NCBI RefSeq assembly: GCF_030272615.1
Contig: NC_081406.1
Location: 475,686,900-475,750,899 of the forward strand
From: Cryptomeria japonica
Taxonomy: Eukaryota > Streptophyta > Pinopsida > Cupressales > Cupressaceae
Direction: 5' to 3'
DNA: 64,000 bases
The translations under genes and the position numbers were made by a program. Position 1 is the first letter of the stretch. Each line of letters starts with the position of its first letter. Positions 47,128 through 58,105 of the stretch are shown one piece after another. The notes beneath the pieces were generated by a model. It searched no databases, was not told where the DNA came from, and saw only the letters and a program-made list of their open reading frames with translations.

Positions 47128-47452
47128 TAAGTTGATCACTCCTTTGCACCTTCTTGCCTATGCCTTGACACCTAAGTACTATAGCAATCAGTTTCTTGAT
47201 AAACTAGGAAGGATTCCACCATGGAGAGATCTAGAAGTATCTAATGGGTACAAGGCAGCATTTCTTAGGCTATATCCCGATGATGATTTGCGAGATGTTG
47301 TTACAAATGAGTTCATAGAATTCGCAAATGGGAATGGTCTAAGTGTTGATGCACTTCGTCATAGATCCAAGAAGGATGCTCATAGCTGGTGGTACTTCCA
47401 TGGCACATGCTTCCAACACCTACAACCCCTCGCTATAAAAGTTTTATCGCAA
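47128..47452 (+). pseudogene. hAT transposase exon 2, third piece
   Basis: It encodes KLITPLHLLAYALTPKYYSN, then a W-R-D-L motif and SWWYFHGTCFQHLQPLAIKV, the usual stretch before the dimerization region. Donor GTAAGT lies at 47,453. Confidence 0.85.
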
Positions 47453-47582
47453 GTAAGTTTAATTAATTAAAATTTTAAATTTACAAGTTTTAGTTTATTC
47501 ATAGTTTACTTTGTCTTCGTAGGTTGCTAGTAATTTTATTTTTATTAATGTATAACTTTAATTGTTTACTTTGTCTTCATAG

Positions 47583-47957
47583 GTTGCTAGTTCATCTGCT
47601 TTAGAAAGAAATTGGAGCACATACTCTTTCATCCACTCAGTAAAGCGCAATAGGCTGCTATCAAAAAGAGCAGAGAATTTAGTATATGTGCATTCGAACC
47701 TACGTCTTCTTTGACACAAACAACATGACTACACACAAGGGGAAACAAAGATGTGGGATATAGAGCCAGAGCATACTGATTTGGATGCTCCTGCTTCTCA
47801 GCTTCTTGCATTGACACTTGATGACTCGGAAATTGAACCAACTTATAGTGCAAGTGCAAGTGGCATTGGCTCATCTAATGTCAATGTCAATGAGGAGGAG
47901 GAGGAGGAGGAGGAGGAGGAGGAGGATGATGAATTAGATGATCCATTTGATGATTAA
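47583..47957 (+). pseudogene. hAT transposase exon 3: dimerization domain and acidic tail
   Basis: It encodes SSSALERNWSTYSFIHSVKR, then NRLLSKRAENLVYVHSNLRLL, the hAT C-terminal dimerization signature. A TGA follows, after which the frame continues to an acidic tail encoded by a (GAG)n run at about 47,893-47,924. The intron before it contains a duplicated acceptor region (TTCGTAGGTTGCTAGT at about 47,516 and TTCATAGGTTGCTAGT at about 47,576). Confidence 0.85.
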
Positions 47958-48282
47958 ACTTTAAGTTTATGTTGTTGAAAGTTGAAACAATGATACTTGA
48001 ATATTTTGTCATTTTGATATTAAACTTGATGTATATGATGCTATTATCAATTATGGTATGATCATGATGCTATGATTACAAGTTTATGTTTGTTTTGTTG
48101 TTTATATGATGCTATGTGACATGCAAATATTAATTCATGCTTATAGGCTTCACAAATATCAATATATATATATATAAAATTTACATGTTTTTGTACTAAC
48201 GAACCCAAAAGAACCCAAACCCCTTTTCAAAATTTTGCTGTACCGGCGTACCGGGTTCTTCGAACCCGAACCGGAACCAGCA

Positions 48283-48900
48283 AAACTTGTTCGACCACAC
48301 CATGGATCTGTGCCCTTCAGTTGTCCTTGTCCTTACATCATATGGGAACCCGCCTTGTATTTGTCCCTGTCATTGGGGACACCTGTCAAACTTGCCTTGC
48401 ACATTTTTGGTTGTCCTTGAGTACCTCTCAAACCTACCTTGAAATTTTTTTGTTGTTTGTGAGTACCTCTCAAACCCGTGTAGGAAGAGAATGAGGTAAT
48501 ATGACCTACTCAGCATAAGATGGTGGCATTAGGAAATTATTCCAAGGAAAATGATAAATCCTAGAGATTTCCATCGAAGAGTCCTTGAACAAAGCTAAAT
48601 CCCGCTGATAAGTTGTTCTTGCAGAACGTGAAATCCCACCCTTTATTGTCCTTGTACAACATGGATTTGCAACTTAGAATGTCTAGGAGTATATGTGATT
48701 TGCGTTCAAGGTAGTCCCTAACAACATCTAAAATGCGTTTTTCCTAGTCCTTGAACACATCTAAATCCATCCAACTTTGTCCTTGAGCACTGTGAATACA
48801 CGTCCTCTATTTGTCCTTGACTAAGGTGAAAATGCACTCTTACTTATCTATGGACATATCTGAAACCCGACTTGTTGTTCTTGACTACTATGGAAGCCTG
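48283..48900. repeat. Diverged tandem repeat, right part
   Basis: TTGTCCTTGAGTACCTCTCA-type words at about 48,412, 48,460 and further right, the same theme as 27,600-28,209. Confidence 0.5.
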
Positions 48901-50223
48901 CCCAATTCCTTGTGCAAAGGGGAGATATGCCTACTTGTCATAGAACATGTGGAAAGCACAAACCACTTTGATTCTCATGGGAAATTCAACATAAACTAAG
49001 AATGCAAGATTTTCAATTTTAATTGTCTTAGCATCAATGTCTTGCATTTTAATCCAAGGTGTCTTCTCTTTCTTTTTCAAGATAGATGGAATGAAGGAGG
49101 AACATTGAAGGCTAGCGTTACAATATGAAGAGGAATATCTTAAGGAATCAAGACATTATAACTAGGATCACAATGCAAGGAGGAGGTTAAATATTGACAA
49201 GCGAAAGAAGGAACTAATCCAAAACAACGTCGAGGCCTCTCAAGATTACATCAATACGCAAGGAGGCATCAAGTGAGAAACACCTCGATGAAGCAAATTA
49301 AAGGATCAATGCAAAGAGGGATACCATTACAACTATCTTGAATTTCCTAGATAGCAACTTGTTATGGTTCACGGTGCTATGAAATAGTGTAAAAAAAAAG
49401 ATATTATTTCTATATTATTTCTTGGGTTGAGAAGCAGAGGATTGTAAAACAAAGGGAGAGAACCTTGGAATGTATATATGGCATTTGTCTGTCTAAAACT
49501 ATGAGAACACAAACAACGTACATCATCAAGGAGCCTATTGAAATGGTCCTTGTAGCCAAGCATTAGGTCAATGATGCTGAGACCGATATTTGAGGCACTT
49601 GATCACATACCTTGTACGAATTGCAAGCCTCCTCATCCACGGTATAGATGGGACCTATGATGAGGAAAGTGTTCTTTCTCCTATTCCTTAGGCAAACAGC
49701 TAATGATCTCTACTTGGCAAGAAAATCTGTCTTCCTTTATGTTGTCTTTTCCATTTAAAAATCATAAGTGGATTGTAATTTTGTTAATGACTAGTCTATT
49801 CTTGTTTTGTGTTTTGCTACAAATATGCTGCAATCATTTCTCCTACCACTCATTAAAATCTTGTGTAATTGTTCTTTTTGTGTTTGGTATGTTAGATTTG
49901 CCTATTTTGTTCAAAACAACCTCACCATGTAAACTTTGTTTATCAATATAATATACTCTATTTATGTTAGATATAAAAGGTGTAATGTTATTTTTTTTCA
50001 GTTAGGAATGATTCATATTTCGTATTGGGGTCGTTGATCAAAAGATATTTTGTAGATATATTCATTTTTAATTGCATTTATATTTTGCATGGTATATCCT
50101 TATTTTTAGGCACAAAAGAAAATATGGATATTGGACATGTTATTAAAGTGAAAAGATCTATTTTATGATATTGCATTAATAGATGCCTAACCTTCATCTT
50201 GTTATGAATCTACTTTCATATAG
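48901..50223 (+). other. Intron end with no recognised gene
   Basis: Mixed-composition DNA with short frames only. It ends in a T-rich tract and acceptor CATATAG before channel exon 5. Confidence 0.5.
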
Positions 50224-50310
50224 TGGAAGCCTTAGCAATGCCGAATCATTTCGGAAAGCAGCTGTTGATAGAGCACGTTCAGTCATTATTCTCGCTAGCA
50301 AAGATGATGG
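50224..50310 (+). CDS. POLLUX-like ion channel, visible exon 5
   Basis: After acceptor CATATAG the frame completes AG|T (Ser) from exon 4 and reads GSLSNAESFRKAAVDRARSV, then IILASKDDG. This matches the family's C-S-L-S...SF-R-A-A...ARAIIIL segment, where the second RCK strand begins. The donor GTTTGT at 50,311 is less perfect than the others. The following exon, expected to encode a Y-E-V-D-T-D-A-F-type strand and helix, was not found before the window end, so at least one more long intron is likely. The phase match across 34 kb is strong evidence that this belongs to the same gene. Confidence 0.85.
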
Positions 50311-51048
50311 GTTTGTTATTTTAACCAATTATGCACAACTATTTCTTTGTATGCAACTATAAATGATAATATTTAATACTTTTCGTAGAGACACCACTTA
50401 TTTAACTAGCTAAGGAGATATGAATGCTTTTTTGATTGTTTGTTTTGAGCAATCCTTTATGAGGTGCAAAATTTTTAAGGATTGAATTTATGATTGAAAA
50501 TTTAGGTGGTAAATTTAATCCTTTTTACTCAATATCTTGTGGTTAAAGTAGTACCAATTAGGAAGGTCAAAATGAAGTAGTATTTAACTCTAGAAACAAC
50601 CAATTACATGTTAGCATTTTAATTCACACCTTTCAGTTCAACACAAAATAAAACAAATGTATGGTAAAACCATTCTTCAAATTAGAAGGGAAGCTCCCTA
50701 TAAATCAAATACTAATCTGAAATGGGACAATTTCTACTTGCAATTTACAAACTTTACAGTGTTTTTAGGGTTGATTTTATGTTCTAATGTACCTTGATAG
50801 CTCTCTAAGTAAGTTTGTCTATAATTGATTGAGTTGTGTTATCAACTTACTTTGTATAAGAGGTCAATTGTCAAGATCTTGGTTTGGGATGAGATGATTA
50901 AATAACAAGCAATGATCCTACTTGAATGAGTGAAACAATAACTGTAAAAATATAATATCTATCAAAGTCTAAATATGCTAATGATTATTGCAGTGTGGTA
51001 TTCCTTCATAATGATTCTAAGGTTCTCATTCTGACTACTATTACTATG
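50311..51048 (+). other. Intron after channel exon 5
   Basis: AT-rich, no repeat or coding signal recognised. The expected next channel exon was looked for and not seen. Confidence 0.5.
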
Positions 51049-51481
51049 TCTGATTTTCTGATCTGTAAAGTGATTACACACAATGGTAAGAATGTAGAAC
51101 TTGCTAATTACATAAAGAATTAGAAGACCCGATCTATGCAATTTTCTGATGGCTTTTTCTGAGTTACTTCTTTATGATCATGCAAGTGGAATTATCTGAT
51201 CATTCCTTGAAGAATGGGGTCTTGTATTAATCACCTTCCCAAATAGTTTCTTTCTAAACATGTGATTATGTTGACAAAGTTTCTGTTAGATTGTCTCTTT
51301 TATCATGCATCCAAAGTCATGTAATTGGTGATGGACCCTCCAAATACAAGGCAGATCATTGGCTCCTATGAGCGCTCTGGATTTGAGTTTGAGTGATTGA
51401 CAAAATACAAACTTTTCCATGCCATTGTGCAGTCTGACATCCTTGCATTTATTCCCTCCTAATGACTTTAAAGGAGGTGTC
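51049..51481 (+). repeat. Copy of the 3' end of element B, upstream of its LTR
   Basis: About 435 bp (TATGTCTGATTTTCTGAT ... TTTAAAGGAGGTGTC) closely matches 60,642-61,077. The AAAGGAGG near its end looks like a polypurine tract directly before the LTR, so this is the tail of a second, otherwise missing element sharing the LTR. Confidence 0.8.
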
Positions 51482-51753
51482 TGTTTGTTGTCGGGTAATT
51501 AAGCATTAAGGTAAATTGTGTTAGCATCGGTAGTTAACCCGTTGGTTGTCGGCAGTTGGCACCGAGTAACTGACCAGACTCCTTTATATTGTATTTGTTT
51601 CCAGTCTTTGGACATGCGATTGTAGTCGAACATATTGCTATCGTTGTATGTACTGGCTTATTATGAATCAATAGAATACTTGTGAGTTCCATATATTTTG
51701 TGTACTTCTGTCATTTATGCAATGTCTTAACCTGACACCCTACGTGGAAAACA
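51482..51753 (+). repeat. LTR of element B
   Basis: About 272 bp from TGTTTGTTGTCGGGTAATTA to GTGGAAAACA, with CTTTATATTG near 51,582 as a possible TATA box. The start could be four bases later (TGTTGTCGGG). Confidence 0.65.
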
Positions 51754-51755
51754 TT

Positions 51756-51768
51756 TGGCACCGTTGCC
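51756..51768 (+). other. Primer binding site of element B
   Basis: TGGCACCGTTGCC, two bases after the LTR, one change from the TGGCGCCGTTGCC of element A. Confidence 0.7.
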
Positions 51769-51823
51769 TGAGTAAAAACCTGGGAGCAACGGGGAGAAGG
51801 ACGTACTACATGGCACACGGATA

Positions 51824-52168
51824 ATGGGACAACCATTACCAGAAGGAACGAGTGACCCTGATAGAGAACCCAAAGAATTGTTCGAGGGGGAAAAGACACT
51901 CACGAAGGATTTCTCTTGCATCCTACAGGCGGCAATCGAAACACACGTACGGAGGGAAGCCACCGCCAAAGATGTCCCAGAAGATGCTATGTGGAGTTCG
52001 CTCGGAGTAAGCCTCGCTGTGAATCGGTTGATGAGCGAACTGCCTAACCTTTTGGCACAAGGATTTTTGGCTCTCCAGAACCGAAGGGAAGATATCTACC
52101 GAGAGAACCGACGACAGCAAATTCTACGGGAATTTAGGGAGTGCCAAGAAGATGAGTGCAATACATGA
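51824..52168 (+). CDS. Short ORF upstream of gag, element B
   Basis: 114 codons, MGQPLPEGTSDPDREPKELF to a stop after DECNT, uninterrupted here while the element A copy has one stop. It contains LAVNRLMSELPNLLAQGFLA and an arginine-rich NRREDIYRENRRQQILREF, possibly an RNA- or protein-binding helix. I do not recognise a family. Its presence in both elements at the same place, with conserved sequence, supports it as a real ORF. Confidence 0.6.
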   Translation: MGQPLPEGTSDPDREPKELFEGEKTLTKDFSCILQAAIETHVRREATAKDVPEDAMWSSLGVSLAVNRLMSELPNLLAQGFLALQNRREDIYRENRRQQILREFRECQEDECNT

Positions 52169-52312
52169 ACTCTGACAGTCAGAGAGAATAAATAAGAACA
52201 CCCCCATTGTAATGAGTATGTCAGTGACATACATTATGTACGAGGGATGAAGTAATAAAAGTTTTTTTGTTTTGTGTACATGGTGTGTGCTTGCTATGTA
52301 CGGAAGTGATTT

Positions 52313-54242
52313 ATGCCCAATATAATAAATAAGGACAAAAATAAAAAGATACAAAGTGACGAATGGGAAGTGGCGCAAAGAGCGTTGAATCTCAGACAAC
52401 AGATAGAACGAAGGCGTAGGCTAAGGCAGCTTGCCGACGGACGACCGACCGAGGGGTTGCTCGAAGGGAACCCAGGAGGTGTCATGGAGGTTTGCGGAGG
52501 CAGAGATAGACGGAGAGAATTACACTCTCTACACTGTCGTAAGGTTGCCCGAAGGGAACCTAGAAGAAGTCACGGAGGGTGCCGAAGGAGAACTCTACAG
52601 TTCGCCAGAATACCACCGTAGGGTAAGAAGTCGCGAAGAGTTGGTGGAACAAACAAGGCGAAGTCTAAACCTGATCGACGCTACCAGAGACCTACTAAAG
52701 AACTTGTCCATTTCGGAGGACAACCGGAGGTAGACAACCAATAAGAGCGAGACGACCGAAGGTGCCGGGGGAGCACAAGGGTACCGTTCGGGAGACAATT
52801 TGTGCGGTTCAGGGTCAACAACTTTCTCCGGAGGATCCACGAGTGGAGGGTTAGGTGAAGGAGGCGGAGGCGGAGGATCATCGAGTACAAGCACACAAGG
52901 CACCGGAGGAGTGAGACCCAATGGAGGGATGGCAAGTAAACATAAATTGCCAAAGTTCACAGGGGACGGTAAGGAAGACCCCGTACGACACTGCCGTACA
53001 TGTGAAACTATTTGGTCCGCCAACGGAGTGATGGACCAGGATGACTGGGTACAGCAGTTCCCAGCCACGGTACGCGGAGTTGCCATAGATTGGTACTCCG
53101 ATGTTGACAAGCAAAAAGTGGCCACATGGGCCAATCTGCAGAAGGAATTCAAGGAGTTTTGGTTGCTCCGTGATGACAATGAAATCGTAGCCGAGATATA
53201 CAGTACCAAACAAGGTACCAAGGAGACAGTACGGGCATACAGCTGTAGGCTGAAAGAATTGTTGGGTAAAATGGAAATCAAACTAGCAGATGGATTGAAG
53301 AAACGATGGTTCGTTGAAGGGTTGAAATCCTCCTTACGGAAGAAGATGAAAATTGTACCCTCGATGTCATATGACGATGCCTATAATAGGGCGATGGACC
53401 TGGAGAGCGAACACAAAACATCAAAGAAGAAGAAAAGTAATAAATCCTCATCCGATGATGACGAAGACTCTGCCGGGGAAAGCAGCAACGGTGGCCAATC
53501 AAGTAAAAAGGTGCACGCGCTCCAAAAGGATATGGAGCGAATGCTGAAGGAATTCAAAACCATGAAGGGGAGTACAAGTAAGACTGAAGAAAACAACGTG
53601 TGGTGTACGGAGTGTAGGAGTGATGGACACACCAAGGGGTCCTGCCCCAAGAAGGCTTTTTGCGACATTTGTCAGATTGCCGGACATTTGACAAAGGAAT
53701 GTCCCTACAATATGAAAACCAGGAGCCAACAAGTTCTCTTCATGCAAGAGCAGCGGGCCGCCGGAACTTCGTAAACTGCCAACAATAATGCATCATCTGG
53801 TGGATACTGAAACAACCGGCGAGGGGGGAAGACTAATAATAACAATAATAATAGGAGCCGGATCCAATATGATGCGAAGGGACGGCCAATGATCCAGTGC
53901 CGAGCCTGCAATCAATGGGGCCACTTTGCCAAGGAATGCACCTCAGAAGAAACTCCACAAAAACTATGCAAATGGTGTGGGCCTGGAGACCACGATGATG
54001 GAACTTGCCCAAAGTCTCGAGTGAACCTGCTCAACATTGACAGGATGGAGGAACGGGTATTAGCAATCACACGGTCACAGGCGAAGAAGGCCACATACCC
54101 GAACCCTCGCACCGAGAAGCAGTGGGTGCTGGAGGCGAACGCTGAAGTGGCGAAGGAAATGTTGGCACAAGGGAACACTCAGGAAGCGGCAAGTACTTCC
54201 CGCTCTGAGGCTGAGGAAAATTTCCTGAATCAAATGCTGTAG
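52313..54242 (+). pseudogene. Gag polyprotein region, element B (broken)
   Basis: It starts MPNIINKDKNKK. A frameshift lies between 52,480 and 52,560, with stops at 52,731, 53,772 and near 53,808. The capsid-like part (KLPKFTGDGKEDPVRHCRTC, WVQQFPATVRGVAIDWYSDV) is followed by an acidic/lysine tract and four CCHC knuckles: CTECRSDGHTKGSC, CDICQIAGHLTKEC, CRACNQWGHFAKEC and CKWCGPGDHDDGTC. Most plant Ty3 gags have one or two. The last two knuckles follow a spacer of about 55 residues. Confidence 0.82.
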
Positions 54243-54947
54243 ATTGAAGTACCTGTGAAGATGAAGGACCTCATGGAAACGATGCCGCAATTACGTGCAA
54301 CACTCCTACGTAAGGTGCAAGTAATTCCACAAAGTCGGGTGACCCGGAATACGGATGTTCCTGGTAGAACACCAACAGACCCATTGGTCCTGACACTATA
54401 CAGTGGTCGACATCGGGCAGTGGTAGAAATGGGAATACTTGGCACCATTTTGATTGACACCATTGTCGACGGCAGGTTGGGAGTGAATGTGCTTCCCGAA
54501 GAAACCTGGAAGAAGCTTGGGAAGCCGACACTGTGGCCGTCAACCTTTAACTTACTGGGAGCGGATCAACATGGTATTAAACCTCTTGGAACGCTCATGG
54601 CGCAACAAGTGACCATTGGGACACAACCATTCATTCTCGACTTCGTGGTGATTTCGCTCGTGAAGAAAGGATACGACGCCATTCTTGGCAGAGGGTGGTT
54701 GGTGGCGGCCAGAGGAAATCACAACTGGAAGCATAACACACTGTCCATGGAGAAAGCCAGGCGAAAATTTATTATTGACTTGAAAACACAACTCGTGAGT
54801 GAAGAACTCGCATCAGAATCGAAATTGGACGGTGAGGGTGGAATTGGCGAAGGAAAGTACGAAAGGGAATCGGATGAGGAAGGCCTCTTGGGAATCCAAG
54901 GATGTTTGGAAGATGAGACCGATTCCCTTAATGGGCTCTTCCACTAG
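54243..54947 (+). pseudogene. Protease region, element B
   Basis: In frame with gag after a TAG at 54,241. The core reads TIVDGRLGVNVLPEETW, where element A has DGGSGVN, so the catalytic triplet is damaged. Downstream ILGRGWLVAA is kept. It ends at a TAG where element A encodes tryptophan (LLHWQQED). Confidence 0.8.
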
Positions 54948-54950
54948 CAA

Positions 54951-55618
54951 ATGGAAGACTACGAGCTGCTGTATGGGTGCAACATGTTGCAGGTTGAGGA
55001 GGAGCCGGATGAAAATGAATTTCCACCAGCGTACAGGGAATACACGGAAGGGGATGCTCCTGTCAACGAGGTACCAGCACATAGGTTTGACATGATGAAA
55101 CCAATCCGGTATGAAGAGTCTGTAAAACCTACAAACCTCGGCACAGAAGCAGAGTTAAGGAACATCCTGGTTGGCGACGAGTGGAATCCAATCCTGAAAG
55201 CCATCGCGTTTAAAATATTCATGGAATACAAGGATTTATTTGCTTGGACGTACAAGGACCTCAAGGGGGTGCCGCCAGAACTGTGTGTACACCAAATTCC
55301 ACTCGTACCTGGGGCCGTACCTGTACGAAAGAGGCCGTACAGAATGAATAAAAACTATGCTGTGAGAGTGAATGATGAAATCGAGCGTATGCTCAAAGCC
55401 GGGATTATTTTTAAAGTGCAGACCAACGAGTGGGTGTCGCCCATAGTGATATCCCTTAAAAAGGAGGCAAACCAGATCCGAATCTGCGTGGATTTCAGAT
55501 GCCTTAACGCGGTCACCATAAAGGACCCGTTTCCAATACCATTTACGGATAACATCTTGGAGGAAGTGGCCGGTCATGAAATTTATTTATTTATGGATGG
55601 ATTCTCTGGGTATAACTA
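54951..55618 (+). pseudogene. Reverse transcriptase N-terminal half, element B
   Basis: It shows the fingers (VHQIPLVPGAVPVRKRPYRM, WVSPIVISLKKE, RICVDFRCLN) and palm start (LFMDGFSGYN), then a TAG. The following sequence jumps to the PKKCRFM motif, so about 85 residues containing the F/YxDD catalytic box are missing. Confidence 0.85.
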
Positions 55619-56400
55619 GATATCCCAAAAAATGCAGGTTCATGGTGCCTCAAGGGAAGCTGTTAGGACACATAGTGTGTAAGGCTGGACTCAAGACTGA
55701 CCTGGACAAGGTTCGGGTGATAGTGGAAATGGAGGCACCGACAGATGTCACGGGAGTCGAATCCTTCCTAGGACACATAGGGTATTACAGGCGGTTTATC
55801 AAAAATTTTGCTCAAGTATCCTGCCCTCTGGACAAGCTGACGAGAAGAGGTGAACGGTATGCATGGGGGATGACTCAGGAAGAAGCCTTCCAAGAACTGA
55901 AGTCACGGTTGGTAGGTGCGCCAATCCTGACATTTGAATTGGGACAAAGAGTTCCATGTACACATCGACGCATCAAATTTTGCCATATGGGCCACACTGG
56001 CGTAGGTCGGCGATCATGGGCTAGATCACCCGGTATACTTCGCGAGAAGACTCCCGTCAAAGGCGGAAAAAAACTATAGTACGATAGAGAGGGAAGCCCT
56101 AAGGATGGTGTACTCCGTCCAGAAGTTTAGACATTACTTATTGGCCACACCGTTCACATTCTATGTGGACCACCAGGCGTTAATGTACCTGGTGAATAAG
56201 CCAATCATTCAGGGGCGAATCAGTCGATGGCTACTGTTGCTGCCTGAGTTTACATTCAACATTATTGTACGACGTGGGAAAAGCCATGTGATAGCCGACC
56301 AACTATCTAGAATTAAGTCAGGGGAACCGGCAGAAGGAGTAAATGAAGACTTCCCAAACGCCCACTTATTCCGCATTGCTGTTCTACCTACCTGGTACAT
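55619..56400 (+). pseudogene. RT end and RNase H, element B
   Basis: PKKCRFMVPQGKLLGHIVCK and SFLGHIGYYRRFIKNF (RT thumb/connection) are intact. RNase H follows with a frameshift near 55,940, so its first strand reads out of frame; later YVDHQALMYLVNKP is in a new frame that continues into integrase. Confidence 0.82.
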
Positions 56401-57628
56401 TGGGGAATATTTGTCGACGTCACAATTCCCTAGAGAGATGCCACTAGGGGAGCGAAGAAAGCTCGTACTAAGGAGTAAGACGTTTCAACTCATTAATGGC
56501 CTTTTGTATAAAATGGGACCTGACCAGGTCCTACGACGATGTGTCCTGGAGGAAGAAATTCAATGTGTTTTACGGGAAGCACATGAAGGCCCGGCAGGAG
56601 GGCACATGGGGCCCGACTCCACGGCCAGGAAAGTTCTATTGGCAGGGCTATGGTGGTCGACATTGCACAATGACACCCGGGAGTGGATGATGAGTTGTGA
56701 CACATGCCAACGAGCGGGGAGGCTGCTGAAGAGGGATTTTATGCCCCTCAACCCGTCCAATGCCCAGGAACTGTTTGAACGATGGGGGCTGGATTTCATT
56801 GGACCTTTGAAAGCAAGTCGAGTCCGACGGTGCAGATACATCGTGGTTGTCAGAGAATACTTGACCAAGTGGGTCAAGGCACGGGCTCTGCCAGACAATT
56901 CGGCCGTCAGTACGGCAAGGTTTATCTACGAGCAAATCATTACACAGTACGGGATTCCAATCCAATTGACGAGTGACCGGGAAGGACATTTTGTCAATCA
57001 CATAATCGGGTTGCTCACGACGGAGTTCAAGATATTCCACTCCTTATCAAGCCCCTACTATCCTCGGGCGAACAGGCAAGCCGAGGCGACAAACAAAATA
57101 ATCATCTCTATGATTTACAAGTCTTGTGGAGTGGAGAAGGAAGATTGGGATGAATGCTTACCGTCAGTACTGTGGGCATACCAGACGACGTATAAGGTCA
57201 CCACAGGACAGACCCCCTTCTAGTTAATGTTCGGGCAGGAAGCGGTGGTGCCAGTGGAATTCATGGTGCCGAGTCTTCGGATCACCATTGACAACAGACT
57301 AGGCGACATGGAGAGTCTCCGAGAGCGGTTGTACGCCTTGAACAAATTGGATGAGCAACGAATGATGGCTCAGTGGGCGACAGAGACGACACAGCAGAGG
57401 CGGAAAACGTGGCACGACAAACACCTGCGAAGAATGCAGTTTACTCCCGGACAACTTGTGCTGAAGTTTAATGGACGCAATGAAATAAAGCCTGGCAAGT
57501 TCAAGGTAAAGTGGTTGGGTCCATTTAAGGTTCACGAAGTCGGTGCGAACAGAGCCATTAAACTGTGGACGCTCGACGACAAGGAAATACCCGATACAGT
57601 CAACGACTCGAAATTAAAGGTGTACTAG
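56401..57628 (+). pseudogene. Integrase, element B
   Basis: The N-terminal zinc domain (H-E-G-P-A-G-G-H ... CDTCQRAG) is complete. The catalytic core shows WGLDFIGPL (first Asp), LTSDREGHFVN (second Asp) and PRANRQAEATNK (Glu). A TAG at 57,221-57,223 separates it from the C-terminal domain (MFGQEAVVPVEFMVPS, LVLKFNGRNEIKPGKFKVKW, LGPFKV), in the same frame apart from that stop. No chromodomain is present, consistent with a Tat/Athila-like element. Confidence 0.86.
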
Positions 57629-57854
57629 GAATGACGGGAACGCCCAGACCGTGAAAATTGAAAAAAATTGAAACTTTTGAAGAAAAAAAAACAAAACATT
57701 TTTGATATTTCTTTTACAAGCAATGTTTTTAATTTTGGCAAATATTAAAATGGGACTTAGTCAGTGGAGACATGAAGGAAAATAAAGTGCGGCATACATT
57801 GGAAATGGCGAAATAATAGTCTTAATTTCGTACAGACTGGGGCCAGTGAGAAGG

Positions 57855-58105
57855 AAATTTCCGTACGGAAATCACTGCCAGGTCGACGAAATTACTTGTT
57901 AGTACGAAAATCATTGCCAGGTCGATGAAATTACTGGTTAGTACGGAAATCATTGCCAGGTCGACGGAATTACTTGTTAGTACTGAAATCATTGCCAGGT
58001 CGACAAAATTACTTGTTAGTACGGAATTACTAGTTTTAGTACGAAATTACTTGTTAGTACAAAATTACTAGTTTTGGTACGGAATTACTTGTTAGTACGA
58101 AAGAA
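57855..58105 (+). repeat. About 43-bp tandem repeat between integrase and extra ORF
   Basis: Four units of GGAAATCATTGCCAGGTCGA with CGAAATTACTTGTTAGTAC, then shorter GGAATTACTAGTTTTAGTAC derivatives. TCCGTACG/CGTACGG words continue to about 58,310. Confidence 0.85.

Larger units (their letters stand above)
28210..48282 (+). mobile_element. hAT DNA transposon (about 3.3 kb) interrupted by nested LTR elements
   Basis: The left end starts CTAGGTTACCGGGTTCGACC, very like the MITE at 5,639, followed by GGTTCGACC-type subterminal repeats (28,210-28,375). The right subterminal repeats are at about 48,200-48,282 (GTACCGGGTTCTTCGAACCC). Between them lies a spliced hAT transposase gene. Without the two insertions the element is about 3.3 kb. 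I could not find a clean 8-bp target duplication, so the exact ends, particularly the right one, are uncertain. Confidence 0.75.
15859..50223 (+). other. 34,365-bp intron of the channel gene, filled with nested transposons
   Basis: The donor GTGAGT and acceptor CATATAG join two exons in matching phase. The intron contains a gag/protease fragment, three LTR-like units of one family, a hAT transposon, a two-LTR chromodomain-element derivative, and old repeat DNA. Nearly all recognisable coding sequence inside it is mobile. Splicing across it is inferred, not shown. Confidence 0.8.

Noticed and set aside
50995-51048. Next exon of the channel gene after ATTATTGCAG
   Set aside because: The acceptor looks good, but the translation (VVFLHNDSKVLILTT) does not fit the expected channel strand and runs into the element B tail.
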